Shown here one piece after another: positions 26,465 to 36,450 of a DNA stretch of 64,000 nucleotides. The stretch lies in NCBI RefSeq assembly GCF_026011795.1, contig NZ_BRVS01000003.1, forward strand, positions 62,001 to 126,000. The letters are read 5' to 3'. The stretch's first letter is position 1. Each line of letters begins with the position of its first letter. Below the pieces are notes generated by a model. That model made no database searches. It was not told the DNA's origin and saw only the letters and a list, made by a program, of their open reading frames with translations. The DNA is from Arthrobacter mangrovi. GTDB lineage: Bacteria > Actinomycetota > Actinomycetes > Actinomycetales > Micrococcaceae. A program made the position numbers and the translations under genes.

Positions 26465-27344
26465 CAGGCAGCGGGACCGCACGGCGGGCGCCGCACAGGA
26501 GGCGCCCGCCGAGGCCGGCATCCGGGTCCTGGCCGATGAGGACACGTCCGCCCTGTGGGACGTGGTCAACCGGGATCCGGTGGGCAACGTGTTCCTTGCT
26601 GCCCACCTCGAGGCCGCCAAGACCGCGGGACCGACCGGCTCGGGCGCCGAGATCCTCGGCTATTTCACCCCCGAAGGATTGACCGGGGCGTGCTGGGCCG
26701 GGGTCAACGTCGTCCCCACCGGGCTGAGCGCGGAGGAAGGCGCCCGCCTCGGCAGCTTCCTCGCCGCGGCGAACCGGCGCACTTCGTCGATCTTCGGTCC
26801 GGCCGAGGCCGTGATGGGCATCTGGTCGTCTTACCAGCAGACCGCGAGCCGGCCCTTCGACGTCCGCCCGCGGCAGCCGCTGATGGAACTGCGCGGCGAA
26901 CCGGCCGTCCCCGCTTCGCCGGACGTCAGGTTTTCCGAGCCGGAGGACCTGGACGTGCTGCTGCCGGCCTGCGTCGCCATGTTCGAAGAGGAAGTCGGCT
27001 ACTCGCCGATGTCCGGCGGCGGCCAGCACTACCGCCAGCGCGTGCGCAGCCTGATCGGCAAGGGGCATTCGCTCATCCAGCGCGACAGCAACGGCGAGGT
27101 GGTCTTCAAGGCCGAGCTGGGCAACGTCTCTTCCGCCGCCGTGCAGCTGCAGGGCGTGTGGATGAATCCCAAGTACCGCGGCCGGGGACTGGCCGCGCCG
27201 GCGCTGGCCGCCGTCGTCGAACTTTCCCGCAGGTTCGCACCGGTGGCGAGCCTCTACGTCAACGACTACAACCACCGGGCGATCCTGGCGTACGAGCGGG
27301 TCGGCTTCACCCAGGTCGGCACCTTCGCGACCGTGCTGTTCTGA
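26418..27344 (+). CDS. GNAT family acetyltransferase with N-terminal DUF4081-like domain
   Basis: A 308-residue protein. Residues about 40-160 form a variable domain with [20 protein letters not shown]; the C-terminal GNAT domain (170-308) shows [35 protein letters not shown] with the acetyl-CoA loop RGRGLAAP, and [20 protein letters not shown]. Function unknown; proteins of this form commonly follow ispG in Actinobacteria. Start at ATG 26418, with GGGGGA upstream, lies inside the end of ispG; ATG 26394 is an alternative. Coupled expression with ispG is likely. Confidence 0.85.
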   Translation: MAKMLSRVAPWLPSASRQRDRTAGAAQEAPAEAGIRVLADEDTSALWDVVNRDPVGNVFLAAHLEAAKTAGPTGSGAEILGYFTPEGLTGACWAGVNVVPTGLSAEEGARLGSFLAAANRRTSSIFGPAEAVMGIWSSYQQTASRPFDVRPRQPLMELRGEPAVPASPDVRFSEPEDLDVLLPACVAMFEEEVGYSPMSGGGQHYRQRVRSLIGKGHSLIQRDSNGEVVFKAELGNVSSAAVQLQGVWMNPKYRGRGLAAPALAAVVELSRRFAPVASLYVNDYNHRAILAYERVGFTQVGTFATVLF

Positions 27345-27361
27345 CGTCCGGGCAGCGGACG
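27345..27361 (+). terminator. Short hairpin after the GNAT gene
   Basis: CGTCCG (27345-27350), loop GGCAG, CGGACG (27356-27361), immediately after the stop codon. No T tract, so weak; it may end the ispG transcript before proS. Confidence 0.35.
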
Positions 27362-27406
27362 GACAGCCGGCGGCCGCCCGGTTCACGCCTGCGGGCCGAG
27401 GAACCG

Positions 27407-27412
27407 TAGGAT
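27407..27412 (+). promoter_or_regulatory. Putative -10 of proS
   Basis: TAGGAT 44 bases before the proS GTG, giving a leader of about 38 nt. The same hexamer precedes frr and moeA. No clear -35. Confidence 0.35.
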
Positions 27413-27456
27413 GGGTAACTGATTCTTCCTCCCAGACCCAGAAACGGATTCCAAGC

Positions 27457-29256
27457 GTGGTCCTGCGACTTTCCACTCTGTTCCTGCGCACTTTGCGCGA
27501 AGACCCGGTTGACGCAGAGGTCGCCAGCCACAAGCTGCTGGTCCGCGCGGGCTACATCCGCCGGGCCGCTCCGGGCATCTACTCCTGGCTGCCGCTGGGC
27601 CTGAAGGTCCTGGGCAAGGTCGAGGCGATCGTGCGCGAGGAGATGAACTCGATCGGCGCGCAGGAAGTCCATTTCCCGGCGCTGCTGCCGCGCGAACCGT
27701 ACGAGGCGACGAACCGCTGGACCGAGTACGGCGAGGGGCTTTTCCGGCTGAAGGACCGCAAGGACGCGGACTACCTGCTGGCGCCCACGCACGAGGAAAT
27801 GTTCACGCTGCTGGTCAAGGACCTGTACTCGTCCTACAAGGACCTGCCGGTCTGCCTGTACCAGATCCAGACGAAGTACCGCGACGAGGCCCGCCCGCGG
27901 GCAGGCCTGCTGCGCGGCCGCGAATTCATCATGAAGGACTCCTACTCCTTCGACATCGACGACGCCGGACTGGACGCGAGCTATGCGGCGCACCGGGCCG
28001 CGTACCTGCGCATCTTCGACCGGCTGGGACTGGAAGTCGTCCCGGTCAAGGCGACCGCGGGCGCCATGGGCGGCTCCAAGAGCGAGGAATTCCTGCATCC
28101 GACCGACGTCGGCGAGGACACGTTCGTCCGCTCCGCCGGCGGATATGCCGCCAACGTCGAGGCGGTTACCACCGTGGTTCCGCCGGCCATCGACTTCAGC
28201 GAAGCACCCGCGGCCGAGGTCAAGGACACGCCGGACACGCCGACCATCGAGACCCTGGTGGCCGCCGCCAACCAGATCGCGCCGCGGGCCGACCGGCCGT
28301 GGACCGCCGCCGACACGCTCAAGAACGTGGTGCTGGCCGCCACGCTGCCGACCGGGGAACGCCGGATCCTGGTGATCGGCGTCCCGGGCGACCGCGCAGT
28401 CGACCTCAAGCGCGTGGAAGCCAACATCGCAGGCTTCCTGCCGGTCGGCGGCGAAGTGGGCATCGAGCCGGCCACCGAAGACGACCTGAAGAAGCACCCG
28501 GGCCTGGTCAAGGGCTACATCGGGCCGGGGGAGAGCCTCGACGCCGCGGTGCTGGGCACCGAGGGCAAGACCGGCCTGCTGTTCCTGGTGGATCCGCGCG
28601 TGGTCTCCGGAAGCAGCTGGATCACCGGCGCCAACCTCGACGGCAAGCACGTGTTCGGCCTCGTCGCCGGGCGCGACTTCGGCTGGGACGGCGTGATCGA
28701 GTCCGTCGAGGTGCGCGCGGGCGACCCCGCCCCGGACGGCTCCGGTCCGCTCGAGGCCGCGCGCGGCATCGAAATGGGGCACATCTTCCAGCTCGGCCGG
28801 AAGTACGCGGAGGCGCTCGGACTGCAGGTCCTCGACTCCAACGGCAAGCTCACCACCGTGACCATGGGCTCCTACGGTGTCGGCGTCACCCGCGCCGTGG
28901 CCGCACTGGCCGAGTCCAACCATGACGGCAGGGGGCTGGTCTGGCCACGGAACGTCGCACCGGCGGACGTGCACCTCGTGGCCACGGGCAAGGGAACGGA
29001 AATCTTCGAGGCTGCCGCCGAGCTCGCTGACGAATTCGAAGCCGCCGGCCTCGAGGTCATCTACGACGACCGGCCCAAGGTCTCCCCGGGCGTGAAGTTC
29101 GGCGACGCCGAACTGATCGGCGTGCCGACGATCGTGGTCGTCGGGCGCGGCCTGGCTGACGGCGTCGTCGAGGTGAAGGACCGCGCCACCGGCGAGGCGC
29201 AGAACATTGCCCTGGAGGACGCGGTCGCCCACGTGGCGGCGCTTGCCGGCAAGTGA
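27457..29256 (+). CDS. proS: Prolyl-tRNA synthetase
   Basis: Class II aminoacyl-tRNA synthetase charging tRNA-Pro. 599 residues, the bacterial type with an inserted editing domain between motifs 2 and 3. Motif 1/2 region: [28 protein letters not shown] and [20 protein letters not shown]; motif 3 is in [15 protein letters not shown]-terminal anticodon-binding domain starts near [12 protein letters not shown]. Start is GTG 27457 ([20 protein letters not shown], the usual N terminus). Its stop overlaps the start of the permease gene (GTGA). Confidence 0.97.
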   Translation: MVLRLSTLFLRTLREDPVDAEVASHKLLVRAGYIRRAAPGIYSWLPLGLKVLGKVEAIVREEMNSIGAQEVHFPALLPREPYEATNRWTEYGEGLFRLKDRKDADYLLAPTHEEMFTLLVKDLYSSYKDLPVCLYQIQTKYRDEARPRAGLLRGREFIMKDSYSFDIDDAGLDASYAAHRAAYLRIFDRLGLEVVPVKATAGAMGGSKSEEFLHPTDVGEDTFVRSAGGYAANVEAVTTVVPPAIDFSEAPAAEVKDTPDTPTIETLVAAANQIAPRADRPWTAADTLKNVVLAATLPTGERRILVIGVPGDRAVDLKRVEANIAGFLPVGGEVGIEPATEDDLKKHPGLVKGYIGPGESLDAAVLGTEGKTGLLFLVDPRVVSGSSWITGANLDGKHVFGLVAGRDFGWDGVIESVEVRAGDPAPDGSGPLEAARGIEMGHIFQLGRKYAEALGLQVLDSNGKLTTVTMGSYGVGVTRAVAALAESNHDGRGLVWPRNVAPADVHLVATGKGTEIFEAAAELADEFEAAGLEVIYDDRPKVSPGVKFGDAELIGVPTIVVVGRGLADGVVEVKDRATGEAQNIALEDAVAHVAALAGK

Positions 29257-30053
29257 CCTCCGGGCTCGAAGAGCTCGAGCTGGCGACGATCCTCCTGGTG
29301 GTCGTCGCCGGTTTCGCGGCGGGCTGGGTGGATGCCGTGGTCGGCGGCGGAGGGCTGGTCCAGCTTCCCGCCCTGCTGCTGGTGCCCGGCATCAGCCCGG
29401 TCCAGGCGCTGGCCACGAACAAGATGGGCTCCATCTTCGGCACCACGACCAGCGCCGTGACGTACTACCGCCGGGCCCACCCCGACCTGAAGACGGCGCT
29501 GCCGATGGCCGGCGTGGCGCTGGCGGGCAGCTTCGGCGGCGCCATCGTCGCCACCGTGCTGCCGGCGGAGGTCTTCAAGCCGATCATCATCGCCGCCCTG
29601 GTCGTCGTTGCCGTCTTCACGGCGCTCCGACCCACCGCCGGAACCCTCACGAAGCTGCGCTACAGCGGCGTGCGGCACTTTGGCGCCGCCGCCGGGATCG
29701 GGCTCGTCATCGGCTTCTATGACGGCCTGATCGGCCCGGGAACCGGCTCGTTCCTGATCATCGCGATGGTGGCCATGCTCGGCTACAACTTCCTGGCCGC
29801 CAGCGCCAAGGCCAAGATCGTCAACATGGCGACCAACGCCGGCGCCCTGATGTTCTTCCTGCCCAGCGGCGCCCTGCTATGGGGCCTCGGCCTGGTGCTC
29901 GGGGCGGCCAATATGGCCGGCGGCTATGTCGGCGCCCGGATGGCGATCACCAAGGGCAGCCGGTTCATCCGGGTTGTGTTCCTGCTCGTCGTGGCCGCGC
30001 TGATCATCAAGCTCGGCTACGACGTGGTGCAGGAGAACATGCCGGGCCGGTAG
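29253..30053 (+). CDS. TSUP family permease (TauE/SafE)
   Basis: A 266-residue membrane protein with about eight hydrophobic segments. TSUP features: [21 protein letters not shown] near the start, the [21 protein letters not shown] segment, and the second-half repeat [16 protein letters not shown] with [11 protein letters not shown]. The family exports sulfite, sulfonates or other organic anions; the substrate here is unknown. GTG 29253 overlaps the proS stop, so it is translationally coupled to proS although functionally unrelated. Three CCGGTAG repeats span its stop codon. Confidence 0.93.
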   Translation: MTSGLEELELATILLVVVAGFAAGWVDAVVGGGGLVQLPALLLVPGISPVQALATNKMGSIFGTTTSAVTYYRRAHPDLKTALPMAGVALAGSFGGAIVATVLPAEVFKPIIIAALVVVAVFTALRPTAGTLTKLRYSGVRHFGAAAGIGLVIGFYDGLIGPGTGSFLIIAMVAMLGYNFLAASAKAKIVNMATNAGALMFFLPSGALLWGLGLVLGAANMAGGYVGARMAITKGSRFIRVVFLLVVAALIIKLGYDVVQENMPGR

Positions 30054-30067
30054 CCGGTAGCCGGTAG
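30047..30067 (+). repeat. Tandem 7-bp repeat (CCGGTAG x3) over a stop codon
   Basis: Three exact copies of CCGGTAG; the TAG of the first copy (30051-30053) is the permease stop codon. Likely the result of replication slippage. Copy-number change would leave the first stop intact, so coding effect is nil. Confidence 0.8.
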
Positions 30068-30129
30068 CTCCGACGCCGGGCTGTCCCGTTGGCTGCGGCC
30101 CGGCGTCTGCCGCCCGGCCGCGCAGCGGC

Positions 30130-31296
30130 TCAGCCTTCGCCGCCGTCCTCGTCCAGCCCCGGAGTGAGCGGCGGCCGGCCTCCGGCCTCGGCGAGCCGGA
30201 CAGCCGCCGCGGCAAGGTCGGCGGCCGCCGCTCCGCGGAGGGACCGGTCGAAGGCGACGGCGTCGGCCAGTGCGGAGGCCGTGTCCCGTTCGGCTGCGGC
30301 CAGAGCCTCGAGCGGCTGCGCAGCCGGATCCGCAGGGAACGGGTACGCGGCCGCGCGCTCCGGCAGCGCCAGGCAGGCCGAGGCGGCGAGGTCCTCCCAC
30401 CGGCCCGCCAGCGCGCGGTGCGCCGCGTAGCGTTCCTCGGCGGCAGCGCGATCCTTTCCCGAGAGCCTGGGCAGCGCGGCCTCGTAGATGAAGATGGTGC
30501 GGTATTCGGTGACGACGACGCCGGCCACGGCCCGCGCTTCGTTGCTCCCCTGGGTGCCGGGGGAGGTGGTGTCCGCGGGCTGAGGCTCCGGGACCGGGGA
30601 AGACGAGGAGGCTCCGCCGGCAGCGGGCGTGCATTCCGCTGCGGCCGCCGAGGGAGGCGTCCACGGTGCGGGACTCCGGGTCTGAGGGAAGGCGCCGTGC
30701 AGGGCGACGGCCTGGCTGTAAACGGAGGCACCGACGGAGGCGAGCAGTCGTGCCAGCCCCGGTTCGGCAGCCTGCGAGCCGTCGAGCAGGAGCTTGTACG
30801 CGGCGGACAGCGTGTCAAGTGCCTGCTGCGGATCCGGCTCGGGTTGGCTCGCGGCCGTGCCGGATGCGATGGCGGAATGCTCGCCGCCCGCGGACGGCGC
30901 CGTCCCTGCGGAGGGCCGGGCCTCGCCCGAACCGTCCTGCGCCGCGGGGGAGCCGGACGGCCAGGTGGTGACCAGCGGGAACATCGCCGCCTGGCGGCGC
31001 AGGTCTCCGGCGAGCCGGGACGCCAGCCGCGATCCGCCGTCGTTGTTTCCTTCCTCCCGTGCGGCCAGTGCCTCGAGGCGGTCGGCGGCATCCAGCAGGC
31101 TGTCCTCCGCGTCCACGCGCAGCTGGTCCGCGGTGCTCAGGGGCGGCGGGCCTTCGTCGACCGGGGCGACCACGGTGCCCAGGCCGATGACCAGGGCGCC
31201 GGCCAGCAGCAGCAGGAGCGTGCGGCGCAGGAACCGCCCGGACTTCGCGGCGGCGGACGGTGCAGGAGACGGTTCCACAACAGTCGATGATGCCAT
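30130..31296 (-). CDS. Membrane-anchored DUF4439-type protein
   Basis: A 388-residue protein with a short basic N terminus, one hydrophobic segment (about 24-43, FLRRTLLLLLAGALVIGLGTVV) that anchors it or serves as an uncleaved signal, and a mostly helical Ala-rich outside region. The C-terminal 150 residues (VVVTEYRTIFIYEAALPRLSG, ERYAAHRALAGRWEDLA) fit the ferritin-like helical DUF4439 domain. A Pro/Ser-rich low-complexity patch lies near 205-245. Function unknown. It is divergent from rimP across 81 bp, a common actinobacterial neighbour of rimP. ATG 31296 is the only sensible start. Confidence 0.75.
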   Translation of the reverse strand: MASSTVVEPSPAPSAAAKSGRFLRRTLLLLLAGALVIGLGTVVAPVDEGPPPLSTADQLRVDAEDSLLDAADRLEALAAREEGNNDGGSRLASRLAGDLRRQAAMFPLVTTWPSGSPAAQDGSGEARPSAGTAPSAGGEHSAIASGTAASQPEPDPQQALDTLSAAYKLLLDGSQAAEPGLARLLASVGASVYSQAVALHGAFPQTRSPAPWTPPSAAAAECTPAAGGASSSSPVPEPQPADTTSPGTQGSNEARAVAGVVVTEYRTIFIYEAALPRLSGKDRAAAEERYAAHRALAGRWEDLAASACLALPERAAAYPFPADPAAQPLEALAAAERDTASALADAVAFDRSLRGAAAADLAAAAVRLAEAGGRPPLTPGLDEDGGEG

Positions 31297-31377
31297 GCCG
31301 CGCCGGGGCGGGCGTCAACGACTGTCCGGGAAAGTCGCTAGGCTAGTAGCTACAACATCATCTAGCGGGAGGCAGCA

Positions 31378-31986
31378 ATGGCCGATCGGCCCGATCGCAC
31401 CGGCGGGTTCCAGCCGGGGAATCCAACCGGCACCCATGCAGAGGCGGATCGCCTGAAGGAACTCGTAGCGCCGGCCGTGGCCGCCAAGGAGCTCTACCTG
31501 GAGGATGTCGAGGTGCGCACCGCGGGCACCCAGCGCACCGTGCACGTCGTCGTGGACCTGCCTGAGGACCGGGTGGGCGGTGTGGGACTGGACACCATCG
31601 CCGAGCTGTCGCAGGTGCTGTCGAAGATCCTGGACGAGGATCCGCACGACACCGGCGACGCGTACGATCTTGAAGTGTCATCGCCGGGTGTGAGCCGGCC
31701 GCTGACCGAACCGCGGCACTGGCGGCGGAACCTCGGCCGGCTGGTACGCGCCAAGGTGATCGACGGCGAGGACGTGACCGGGCGCCTGCTGGAGGTCCGG
31801 GAAGATGGCGTCACCCTCCGGCCGCAGCTGGCCGTCCGGAAGGGAATGAAGCCCAAGGAAGGCGAACCCGTGGAGCTGGCCTTCGGCAATATCCGCAGCG
31901 GGAAAGTGGAAATAGAATTCACCCAGCTGGACGAAGAACTGGCCGCGGCTGAGCGGCGCGGCGAACTTGAGAATGAGGAAGACTGA
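31378..31986 (+). CDS. rimP: Ribosome maturation factor RimP
   Basis: Required for 30S subunit maturation. 202 residues, with a family-typical [20 protein letters not shown] strand pair, the [20 protein letters not shown] motif and a C-terminal SH3-like domain. The acidic, charged C-terminal tail is longer than in E. coli. ATG 31378 follows GGGAGG. First gene of the rimP-nusA-ylxR-infB-rbfA block; a TAGGCT-like -10 lies about 35-45 bases upstream. nusA follows after one base. Confidence 0.95.
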   Translation: MADRPDRTGGFQPGNPTGTHAEADRLKELVAPAVAAKELYLEDVEVRTAGTQRTVHVVVDLPEDRVGGVGLDTIAELSQVLSKILDEDPHDTGDAYDLEVSSPGVSRPLTEPRHWRRNLGRLVRAKVIDGEDVTGRLLEVREDGVTLRPQLAVRKGMKPKEGEPVELAFGNIRSGKVEIEFTQLDEELAAAERRGELENEED

Positions 31987-31987
31987 C

Positions 31988-32962
31988 ATGGATATCGACA
32001 TGAGCGCCCTGCGGCTGCTGGAACGCGAACGCGAAATCCCCTTGGATCTGCTCATTCCAACGATCGAGCAGGCGCTGCTGGTGGCGTACCACAAGACGCC
32101 CGGCTCCATCGAGAAGGCCCGGGCCGAACTGGACCGCAAGAGCGGGCACGTGACCATCTGGGCCGCCGAGGTTGACGAGGACGGCGAGGTCGTCGGCGAG
32201 TTCGACGACACGCCCAACGGCTTCGGCCGCATCGCGGCATCGACCGCCCGGCAGATCATCCTGCAGCGCCTCCGCGACGCCGAGGATGACAACGTGCTCG
32301 GTGTTTTCCGCGGCAAGGAAGGCGAGCTGGTCTCCGGCGTCATCCAGCAGGGGCACAACCCGAACATGGTGCAGGTGGACCTGGGCACGGTCGAGGCGCT
32401 GCTCCCGCCGCCCGAGCAGGTGCCGGGGGAGAGCTATCCGCACGGCGCGCGGCTCCGGGCCTACGTCGTGGATGTCCACCGCGGCCTGAAGGGCCCGTCG
32501 ATCACCCTTTCCCGCTCGCATCCGGGGCTGGTCCGCAAGCTTTTCGAACTCGAGGTTCCGGAGATCGCGGACCACAGCGTCGAGATCGTGGCGCTGGCGC
32601 GCGAGGCCGGACACCGGACCAAGATCGCCGTCAAGGCGAACGTGCCGGGCCTGAACGCCAAGGGCGCCTGCATCGGGGAGATGGGTTCGCGGGTGCGCGC
32701 GGTCATGACCGAGCTGCACGACGAAAAGATCGACATCGTGGACTTCAGCGAGGACCCGGCGACCTTCATCGGCAACGCGCTGTCGCCGTCGCGCGTCACC
32801 TCCGTCACGATCACGGATACGGACGCCCGCTCGGCCCGCGTGGTGGTGCCGGACTACCAGCTGTCGCTGGCCATCGGCAAGGAGGGCCAGAACGCCCGCC
32901 TCGCGGCCAAGCTGACCGGCTGGCGGATCGACATCGTCTCGGATGCGGTGGCCGTCCAATAG
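31988..32962 (+). CDS. nusA: Transcription termination/antitermination factor NusA
   Basis: RNA-polymerase-binding elongation factor. 324 residues, the short actinobacterial form without the C-terminal acidic repeats. N-terminal domain begins with [29 protein letters not shown]; then S1 domain ([25 protein letters not shown]), KH1 and KH2, ending with [25 protein letters not shown] 31988 lies two bases after the rimP stop; the in-frame upstream ATG overlaps rimP and is not used. Confidence 0.97.
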   Translation: MDIDMSALRLLEREREIPLDLLIPTIEQALLVAYHKTPGSIEKARAELDRKSGHVTIWAAEVDEDGEVVGEFDDTPNGFGRIAASTARQIILQRLRDAEDDNVLGVFRGKEGELVSGVIQQGHNPNMVQVDLGTVEALLPPPEQVPGESYPHGARLRAYVVDVHRGLKGPSITLSRSHPGLVRKLFELEVPEIADHSVEIVALAREAGHRTKIAVKANVPGLNAKGACIGEMGSRVRAVMTELHDEKIDIVDFSEDPATFIGNALSPSRVTSVTITDTDARSARVVVPDYQLSLAIGKEGQNARLAAKLTGWRIDIVSDAVAVQ

Positions 32963-33018
32963 CCTCCCTGCCCGATCCGACCGGCCCGGTTCGTGGCCGG
33001 CTTGCCGAAAGCGCTAGA

Positions 33019-33327
33019 ATGAATACGGTCCGGTCTCCCCGGAAGCCGCCGCAGCGTACCTGCATTGGCTGCCGGAAGCAGGATGACCAGCCCGGCCTGC
33101 TGCGTTTGGCCATCGCGCCGGACGGCCTTGGTGCCGTCGTCGTCGATCTCCGCCGCCGCTCGCCCGGGAGGGGTGCCTGGTTGCACCCGGATTCCGCGTG
33201 CATGGCCTTGGCTTTGAAGCGGCGTGCCTTCAACCGAGCCTTTAGGGGTAAAGTTGATAGCCGCGCCGTCGAAAGCTACTTCAGCGCGCGAACAACCGTC
33301 CAACCTGAAAGCGGGTCAGAAAACTGA
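33019..33327 (+). CDS. YlxR family RNA-binding protein (DUF448)
   Basis: A 102-residue basic protein. The family core RTCIGCRKQDDQPGLLRLAI (residues 13-32) and the GRGAWLHPD segment are clear. YlxR proteins bind RNA and modulate RNase P or transcription. It is in its usual position between nusA and infB. A TAGAAT hexamer (33015-33020) overlaps its ATG, so either a promoter for downstream genes or coincidence. Its stop overlaps the first of a chain of minicistrons (33327-33446). Confidence 0.93.
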   Translation: MNTVRSPRKPPQRTCIGCRKQDDQPGLLRLAIAPDGLGAVVVDLRRRSPGRGAWLHPDSACMALALKRRAFNRAFRGKVDSRAVESYFSARTTVQPESGSEN

Positions 33328-33335
33328 TGGAAACC

Positions 33336-33369
33336 CGATGAGTGCCAAGCGATGAGTGCCCAACGATGA
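33336..33369 (+). repeat. 14-bp tandem repeat creating the minicistron chain
   Basis: CGATGAGTGCCAAG (33336-33349) is followed by CGATGAGTGCCCAA (33350-33363) and a third, shortened CGATGA (33364-33369). Each unit carries an ATGA stop-start overlap, so the repeat itself generates the two 5-codon frames. Confidence 0.75.
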
Positions 33370-33446
33370 CTCATCTGTTGTGCACTGCTCACGGTCGTTC
33401 TCCGCAGCACCCCACGTGCGGTGCGGGAGACCGCAGCAAGAAATAG
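33366..33446 (+). CDS. Possible 26-residue leader peptide upstream of infB
   Basis: ATG 33366 to TAG 33444-33446, starting MTHLLCTAHGRSPQ. No ribosome site of its own; translation would depend on reinitiation from the preceding minicistron. It ends in two lysines and has two cysteines. No known family. It may be noncoding, but it is the last link of the chain that leads ribosomes toward infB. Confidence 0.25.
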   Translation: MTHLLCTAHGRSPQHPTCGAGDRSKK

Positions 33447-33461
33447 ACGGTTCGTACCTGG

Positions 33462-33477
33462 CTCGGTGCGGACCGAG
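33462..33477 (+). promoter_or_regulatory. Hairpin directly upstream of the infB ribosome site
   Basis: CTCGGT (33462-33467), loop GCGG, ACCGAG (33472-33477), followed three bases later by AGGAG at 33480-33484. A stem this close may shape access to the infB ribosome site. Confidence 0.35.
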
Positions 33478-33488
33478 ACAGGAGAAAT

Positions 33489-36365
33489 GTGGCCAAGGTC
33501 CGCGTACACGAGCTCGCGAAAGAGCTCGGTATTACCTCTAAAGATGCAGTTGCCAAACTGCAGGAACTGGGCGAATTCGTCCGGTCCGCCTCGTCGACTA
33601 TCGAGGCACCCGTAGTCAAGAAGCTTCGTGATGCCTACCCGGCCGCCGGTGCAAAGGGCGCAGCCGCGCCCGCCGGCCGGCAGGCGCCTGCCGGACGCCC
33701 GGCTCCCGGGCCCAAGCCCGGTGCCGCCCCGTCGCCGCGGCCGGGCGCCAAGCCCTCGCCGGCTCCGCAGGCCCCGGCGGCTTCCCAGCAGGCCGAACCT
33801 GCGGCACCGTCCGCTCCCTCGGTACCTGCCGAACCGCAGGCACCTGCCGCCCAGGCCGCACCGTCGGCTCCGGCTGAAGCGTCCGCTCCGGCCCCTGCCG
33901 AAACCCCGGCTGCTCCCAAGCCCGGTTCCGCCGCCCCGCGCCCCGGCGCCCCGCGGCCTTCCGGTCCGCGCCCGGGCAACAATCCGTTTGCCACGTCCCA
34001 GGGCATGCCCCGGGGCGGCCGCGACCGCGATTCCGATCGTGCTCCGCGTCCGGGCAACAACCCCTTCGCTACCTCCCAGGGCATGCCCCGGGGCGGCCGC
34101 GACGGCGCACCCCGTCCGGCTGCCGGCCAGGGTGGTCCCCGTCCCGCAGCGGGCCAGGGCGGTCCGCGTCCGGGCGCACCGCGTCCCGGCGCACCCCGTC
34201 CGGGAGCGCCCCGTCCGGGCGCACCCCGTCCCGGTGCCCCGCGGCCCGGCGGCGGTCCCGGTGGCGCGCGTCCGACGCCGGGCATGATGCCTAACCGCAC
34301 CGAGCGCCCGGCACCTGCCGGCCGCTCCGGCGGTCCCGGTCGTCCGGGCGCTCCCGGCCGTCCGGGCGGTGCCCCGGGTGGCGCTCCGGCCGGCGGCGGC
34401 TTCGGCAAGGGCGGCCGCGGACGCGGCGGCACGCAGGGCGCCTTCGGCAAGGGGGGCGCCGGCCGCGGCAAGCAGCGCAAGTCGAAGCGCGCGAAGCGCC
34501 AGGAACTGGAGCAGATGAGCGCACCGTCGCTGGGCGGCGTGAGCGTTCCCCGCGGCGATGGCAACACGGTTGTCCGCCTGCGCCGCGGCTCCTCCATCAC
34601 GGATTTTGCCGACAAGATCGAGGCGAACCCGGCCGCACTGGTGACCGTGCTCTTCCACCTGGGTGAGATGGCCACGGCCACCCAGTCCCTGGACGAGGCG
34701 ACCTTCGAGGTCCTCGGCGCGGAGCTGGGCTACAAGATCCAGGTTGTTTCCCCCGAGGACGAGGAGCGCGAGCTGCTCGATTCGTTCGACATCGACCTCG
34801 AGGCCGAACTCGAGGCCGAGGGCGACGCGGACCTGGAGAAGCGTCCGGCGGTCGTGACCGTCATGGGCCACGTGGACCACGGTAAGACCCGCCTGCTGGA
34901 CGCCATCCGGCACTCGAACGTTGTCGAGGGCGAACACGGCGGCATCACCCAGCACATCGGTGCCTACCAGATCGGTTTCGACCACGACGGCCGGCAGCGC
35001 CGGATCACCTTCATCGATACCCCGGGCCACGAGGCGTTCACCGCCATGCGTGCCCGCGGTGCGAAGGTCACCGACATCGCCATCCTGGTGGTCGCCGCGG
35101 ACGACGGCGTCATGCCGCAGACCGTGGAGGCGCTCAACCACGCGCAGGCCGCCGGGGTGCCGATCGTGGTGGCCGTGAACAAGATCGATAAGGAAGGCGC
35201 GAACCCGGACAAGATCCGCGGCCAGCTGACCGAGTACGGCCTGGTACCCGAGGAGTACGGCGGCGACACGATGTTCGTCGACGTCTCGGCACGCCAGAAC
35301 CTCAACATCGACGACCTGCTCTCGGCAGTCCTGCTGACCGCGGACGCGGCGCTGGACCTGCGGGCCAACCCGAACAAGGACGCCCGCGGCATCGCCATCG
35401 AAGCGAACCTGGACAAGGGCCGCGGCGCAGTCGCGACCGTGCTGGTCCAGTCCGGAACGCTGAAGGTGGGCGACACGATCGTGGCCGGCATTGCGCATGG
35501 CCGCGTGCGTGCCATGTTCGACGAGAACGGCGACCAGGTCGAGGCAGCCGCGCCGTCCCGTCCGGTGCAGGTCCTCGGCCTGTCCACGGTGCCCCGCGCC
35601 GGCGACACCTTCCTGGTGACCGACGACGAGCGCACTGCCCGCCAGATCGCCGAGAAGCGCGAAGCTGCGGACCGCAACGCCGCACTGGCCAAGCGCCGCA
35701 AGCGCATCAGCCTCGAGGACTTCGACAAGGCCGTGGCCGAGGGCAAGGTTGACACCCTCAACCTCATCCTCAAGGGCGACGTGTCCGGTGCGGTCGAAGC
35801 GCTGGAGGACTCGCTGCTCAAGATTGACGTCGGCGAAGATGTCCAGCTGCGCGTTATCCACCGCGGTGTCGGTGCGATCACGCAGAACGACGTCAACCTG
35901 GCGACCGTGGACAACGCGATCATCATCGGCTTCAACGTCAAGCCGGCCGAGCGCGTGGCCGAACTGGCCGACCGCGAAGGCGTCGACATGCGCTTCTACT
36001 CGGTCATCTACGCCGCAATCGATGACATCGAACTGGCGCTGAAGGGCATGCTGAAGCCGGAGTACGAGGAAGCGCAGCTCGGCACCGCCGAGATCCGCGA
36101 GATCTTCCGCTCCTCCAAGTTCGGCAACATCGCCGGCTCGATTGTCCGCTCGGGCACGATCCGCCGTAACTCCAAGGCGCGCGTCTCCCGCGACGGCAAC
36201 GTCATCGGCGAGAACCTCACCGTTGAGTCGCTCAAGCGGTTCAAGGACGATGCGACCGAGGTCCGCGAGGGCTTCGAGTGCGGTATCGGCCTGGGGTCGT
36301 TCAACGACCTCAAGGAAGGCGACATCATCGAGACCTACGAGATGCGCGAGAAGCCGCGCGTCTAG
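33489..36365 (+). CDS. infB: Translation initiation factor IF-2
   Basis: GTPase that brings initiator tRNA to the 30S subunit. 958 residues, large because of an Ala/Pro/Gly-rich linker (about 55-335). N-terminal IF2 domain: [21 protein letters not shown] domain: GHVDHGKT (460-467), DTPGH and NKID, all intact. The linker has a 26-residue tandem duplication and a PRPGA array (separate entries). GTG 33489 follows AGGAG at 33480-33484; an out-of-frame ATG at 33487 overlaps it. A hairpin ends the gene before rbfA. Confidence 0.97.
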   Translation: MAKVRVHELAKELGITSKDAVAKLQELGEFVRSASSTIEAPVVKKLRDAYPAAGAKGAAAPAGRQAPAGRPAPGPKPGAAPSPRPGAKPSPAPQAPAASQQAEPAAPSAPSVPAEPQAPAAQAAPSAPAEASAPAPAETPAAPKPGSAAPRPGAPRPSGPRPGNNPFATSQGMPRGGRDRDSDRAPRPGNNPFATSQGMPRGGRDGAPRPAAGQGGPRPAAGQGGPRPGAPRPGAPRPGAPRPGAPRPGAPRPGGGPGGARPTPGMMPNRTERPAPAGRSGGPGRPGAPGRPGGAPGGAPAGGGFGKGGRGRGGTQGAFGKGGAGRGKQRKSKRAKRQELEQMSAPSLGGVSVPRGDGNTVVRLRRGSSITDFADKIEANPAALVTVLFHLGEMATATQSLDEATFEVLGAELGYKIQVVSPEDEERELLDSFDIDLEAELEAEGDADLEKRPAVVTVMGHVDHGKTRLLDAIRHSNVVEGEHGGITQHIGAYQIGFDHDGRQRRITFIDTPGHEAFTAMRARGAKVTDIAILVVAADDGVMPQTVEALNHAQAAGVPIVVAVNKIDKEGANPDKIRGQLTEYGLVPEEYGGDTMFVDVSARQNLNIDDLLSAVLLTADAALDLRANPNKDARGIAIEANLDKGRGAVATVLVQSGTLKVGDTIVAGIAHGRVRAMFDENGDQVEAAAPSRPVQVLGLSTVPRAGDTFLVTDDERTARQIAEKREAADRNAALAKRRKRISLEDFDKAVAEGKVDTLNLILKGDVSGAVEALEDSLLKIDVGEDVQLRVIHRGVGAITQNDVNLATVDNAIIIGFNVKPAERVAELADREGVDMRFYSVIYAAIDDIELALKGMLKPEYEEAQLGTAEIREIFRSSKFGNIAGSIVRSGTIRRNSKARVSRDGNVIGENLTVESLKRFKDDATEVREGFECGIGLGSFNDLKEGDIIETYEMREKPRV
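33973..34110 (+). repeat. 78-bp tandem duplication inside infB
   Basis: Unit 1 begins at 33973 and unit 2 at 34051, 78 bp (26 codons) apart. Both encode [20 protein letters not shown] followed by diverging residues. DNA differs mostly at third positions, so the duplication is old or under protein-level selection. Confidence 0.8.
34153..34260 (+). repeat. PRPGA array in the IF-2 linker
   Basis: Runs of a 15-bp unit encoding PRPGA repeated about six to seven times, with third-position variation. Typical of IF-2 linkers in high-GC Actinobacteria; probably a flexible spacer. Confidence 0.75.
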
Positions 36366-36376
36366 TCAGTTCTCCC

Positions 36377-36421
36377 GGGCGGGCGCCTGGACCGGCCGCA
36401 CAGCCGGCCAGGCGTCCGCCC
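36377..36421 (+). terminator. Long hairpin between infB and rbfA
   Basis: A 14-base arm at 36377-36390 (GGGCGGGCGCCTGG) pairs with 36408-36421, one G-T pair; an inner CCGGC/GCCGG stem extends it. Followed by TTAACC only. Probable partial terminator or RNA-processing site within the operon. Confidence 0.6.
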
Positions 36422-36450
36422 CTTAACCACCCGACATGAGGAGGGGACCC

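Larger units (their letters stand above)
33327..33446 (+). other. Chain of overlapping stop-start minicistrons in the ylxR-infB gap
   Basis: Starting at the ylxR stop, four open frames are linked by overlapping stops and starts: METR (33327-33341), MSAKR (33338-33355), MSAQR (33352-33369), then a 26-codon frame (33366-33446). The first ATG shares its A with the ylxR TGA; each later pair overlaps as ATGA. Reading frames shift at each junction, so ribosomes would have to terminate and restart. The structure is directly visible; its translation is inference. It ends 42 bases before infB. Confidence 0.45.

Noticed and set aside
30047-30067. Tandem CCGGTAG repeat as a phase-variable switch
   Set aside because: The first copy already contains the stop codon, so copy changes cannot alter the protein.
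33276-35861. 861-residue open frame opposite infB
   Set aside because: Mirrors the Ala/Pro/Gly repeat of infB; no sign of independent coding.
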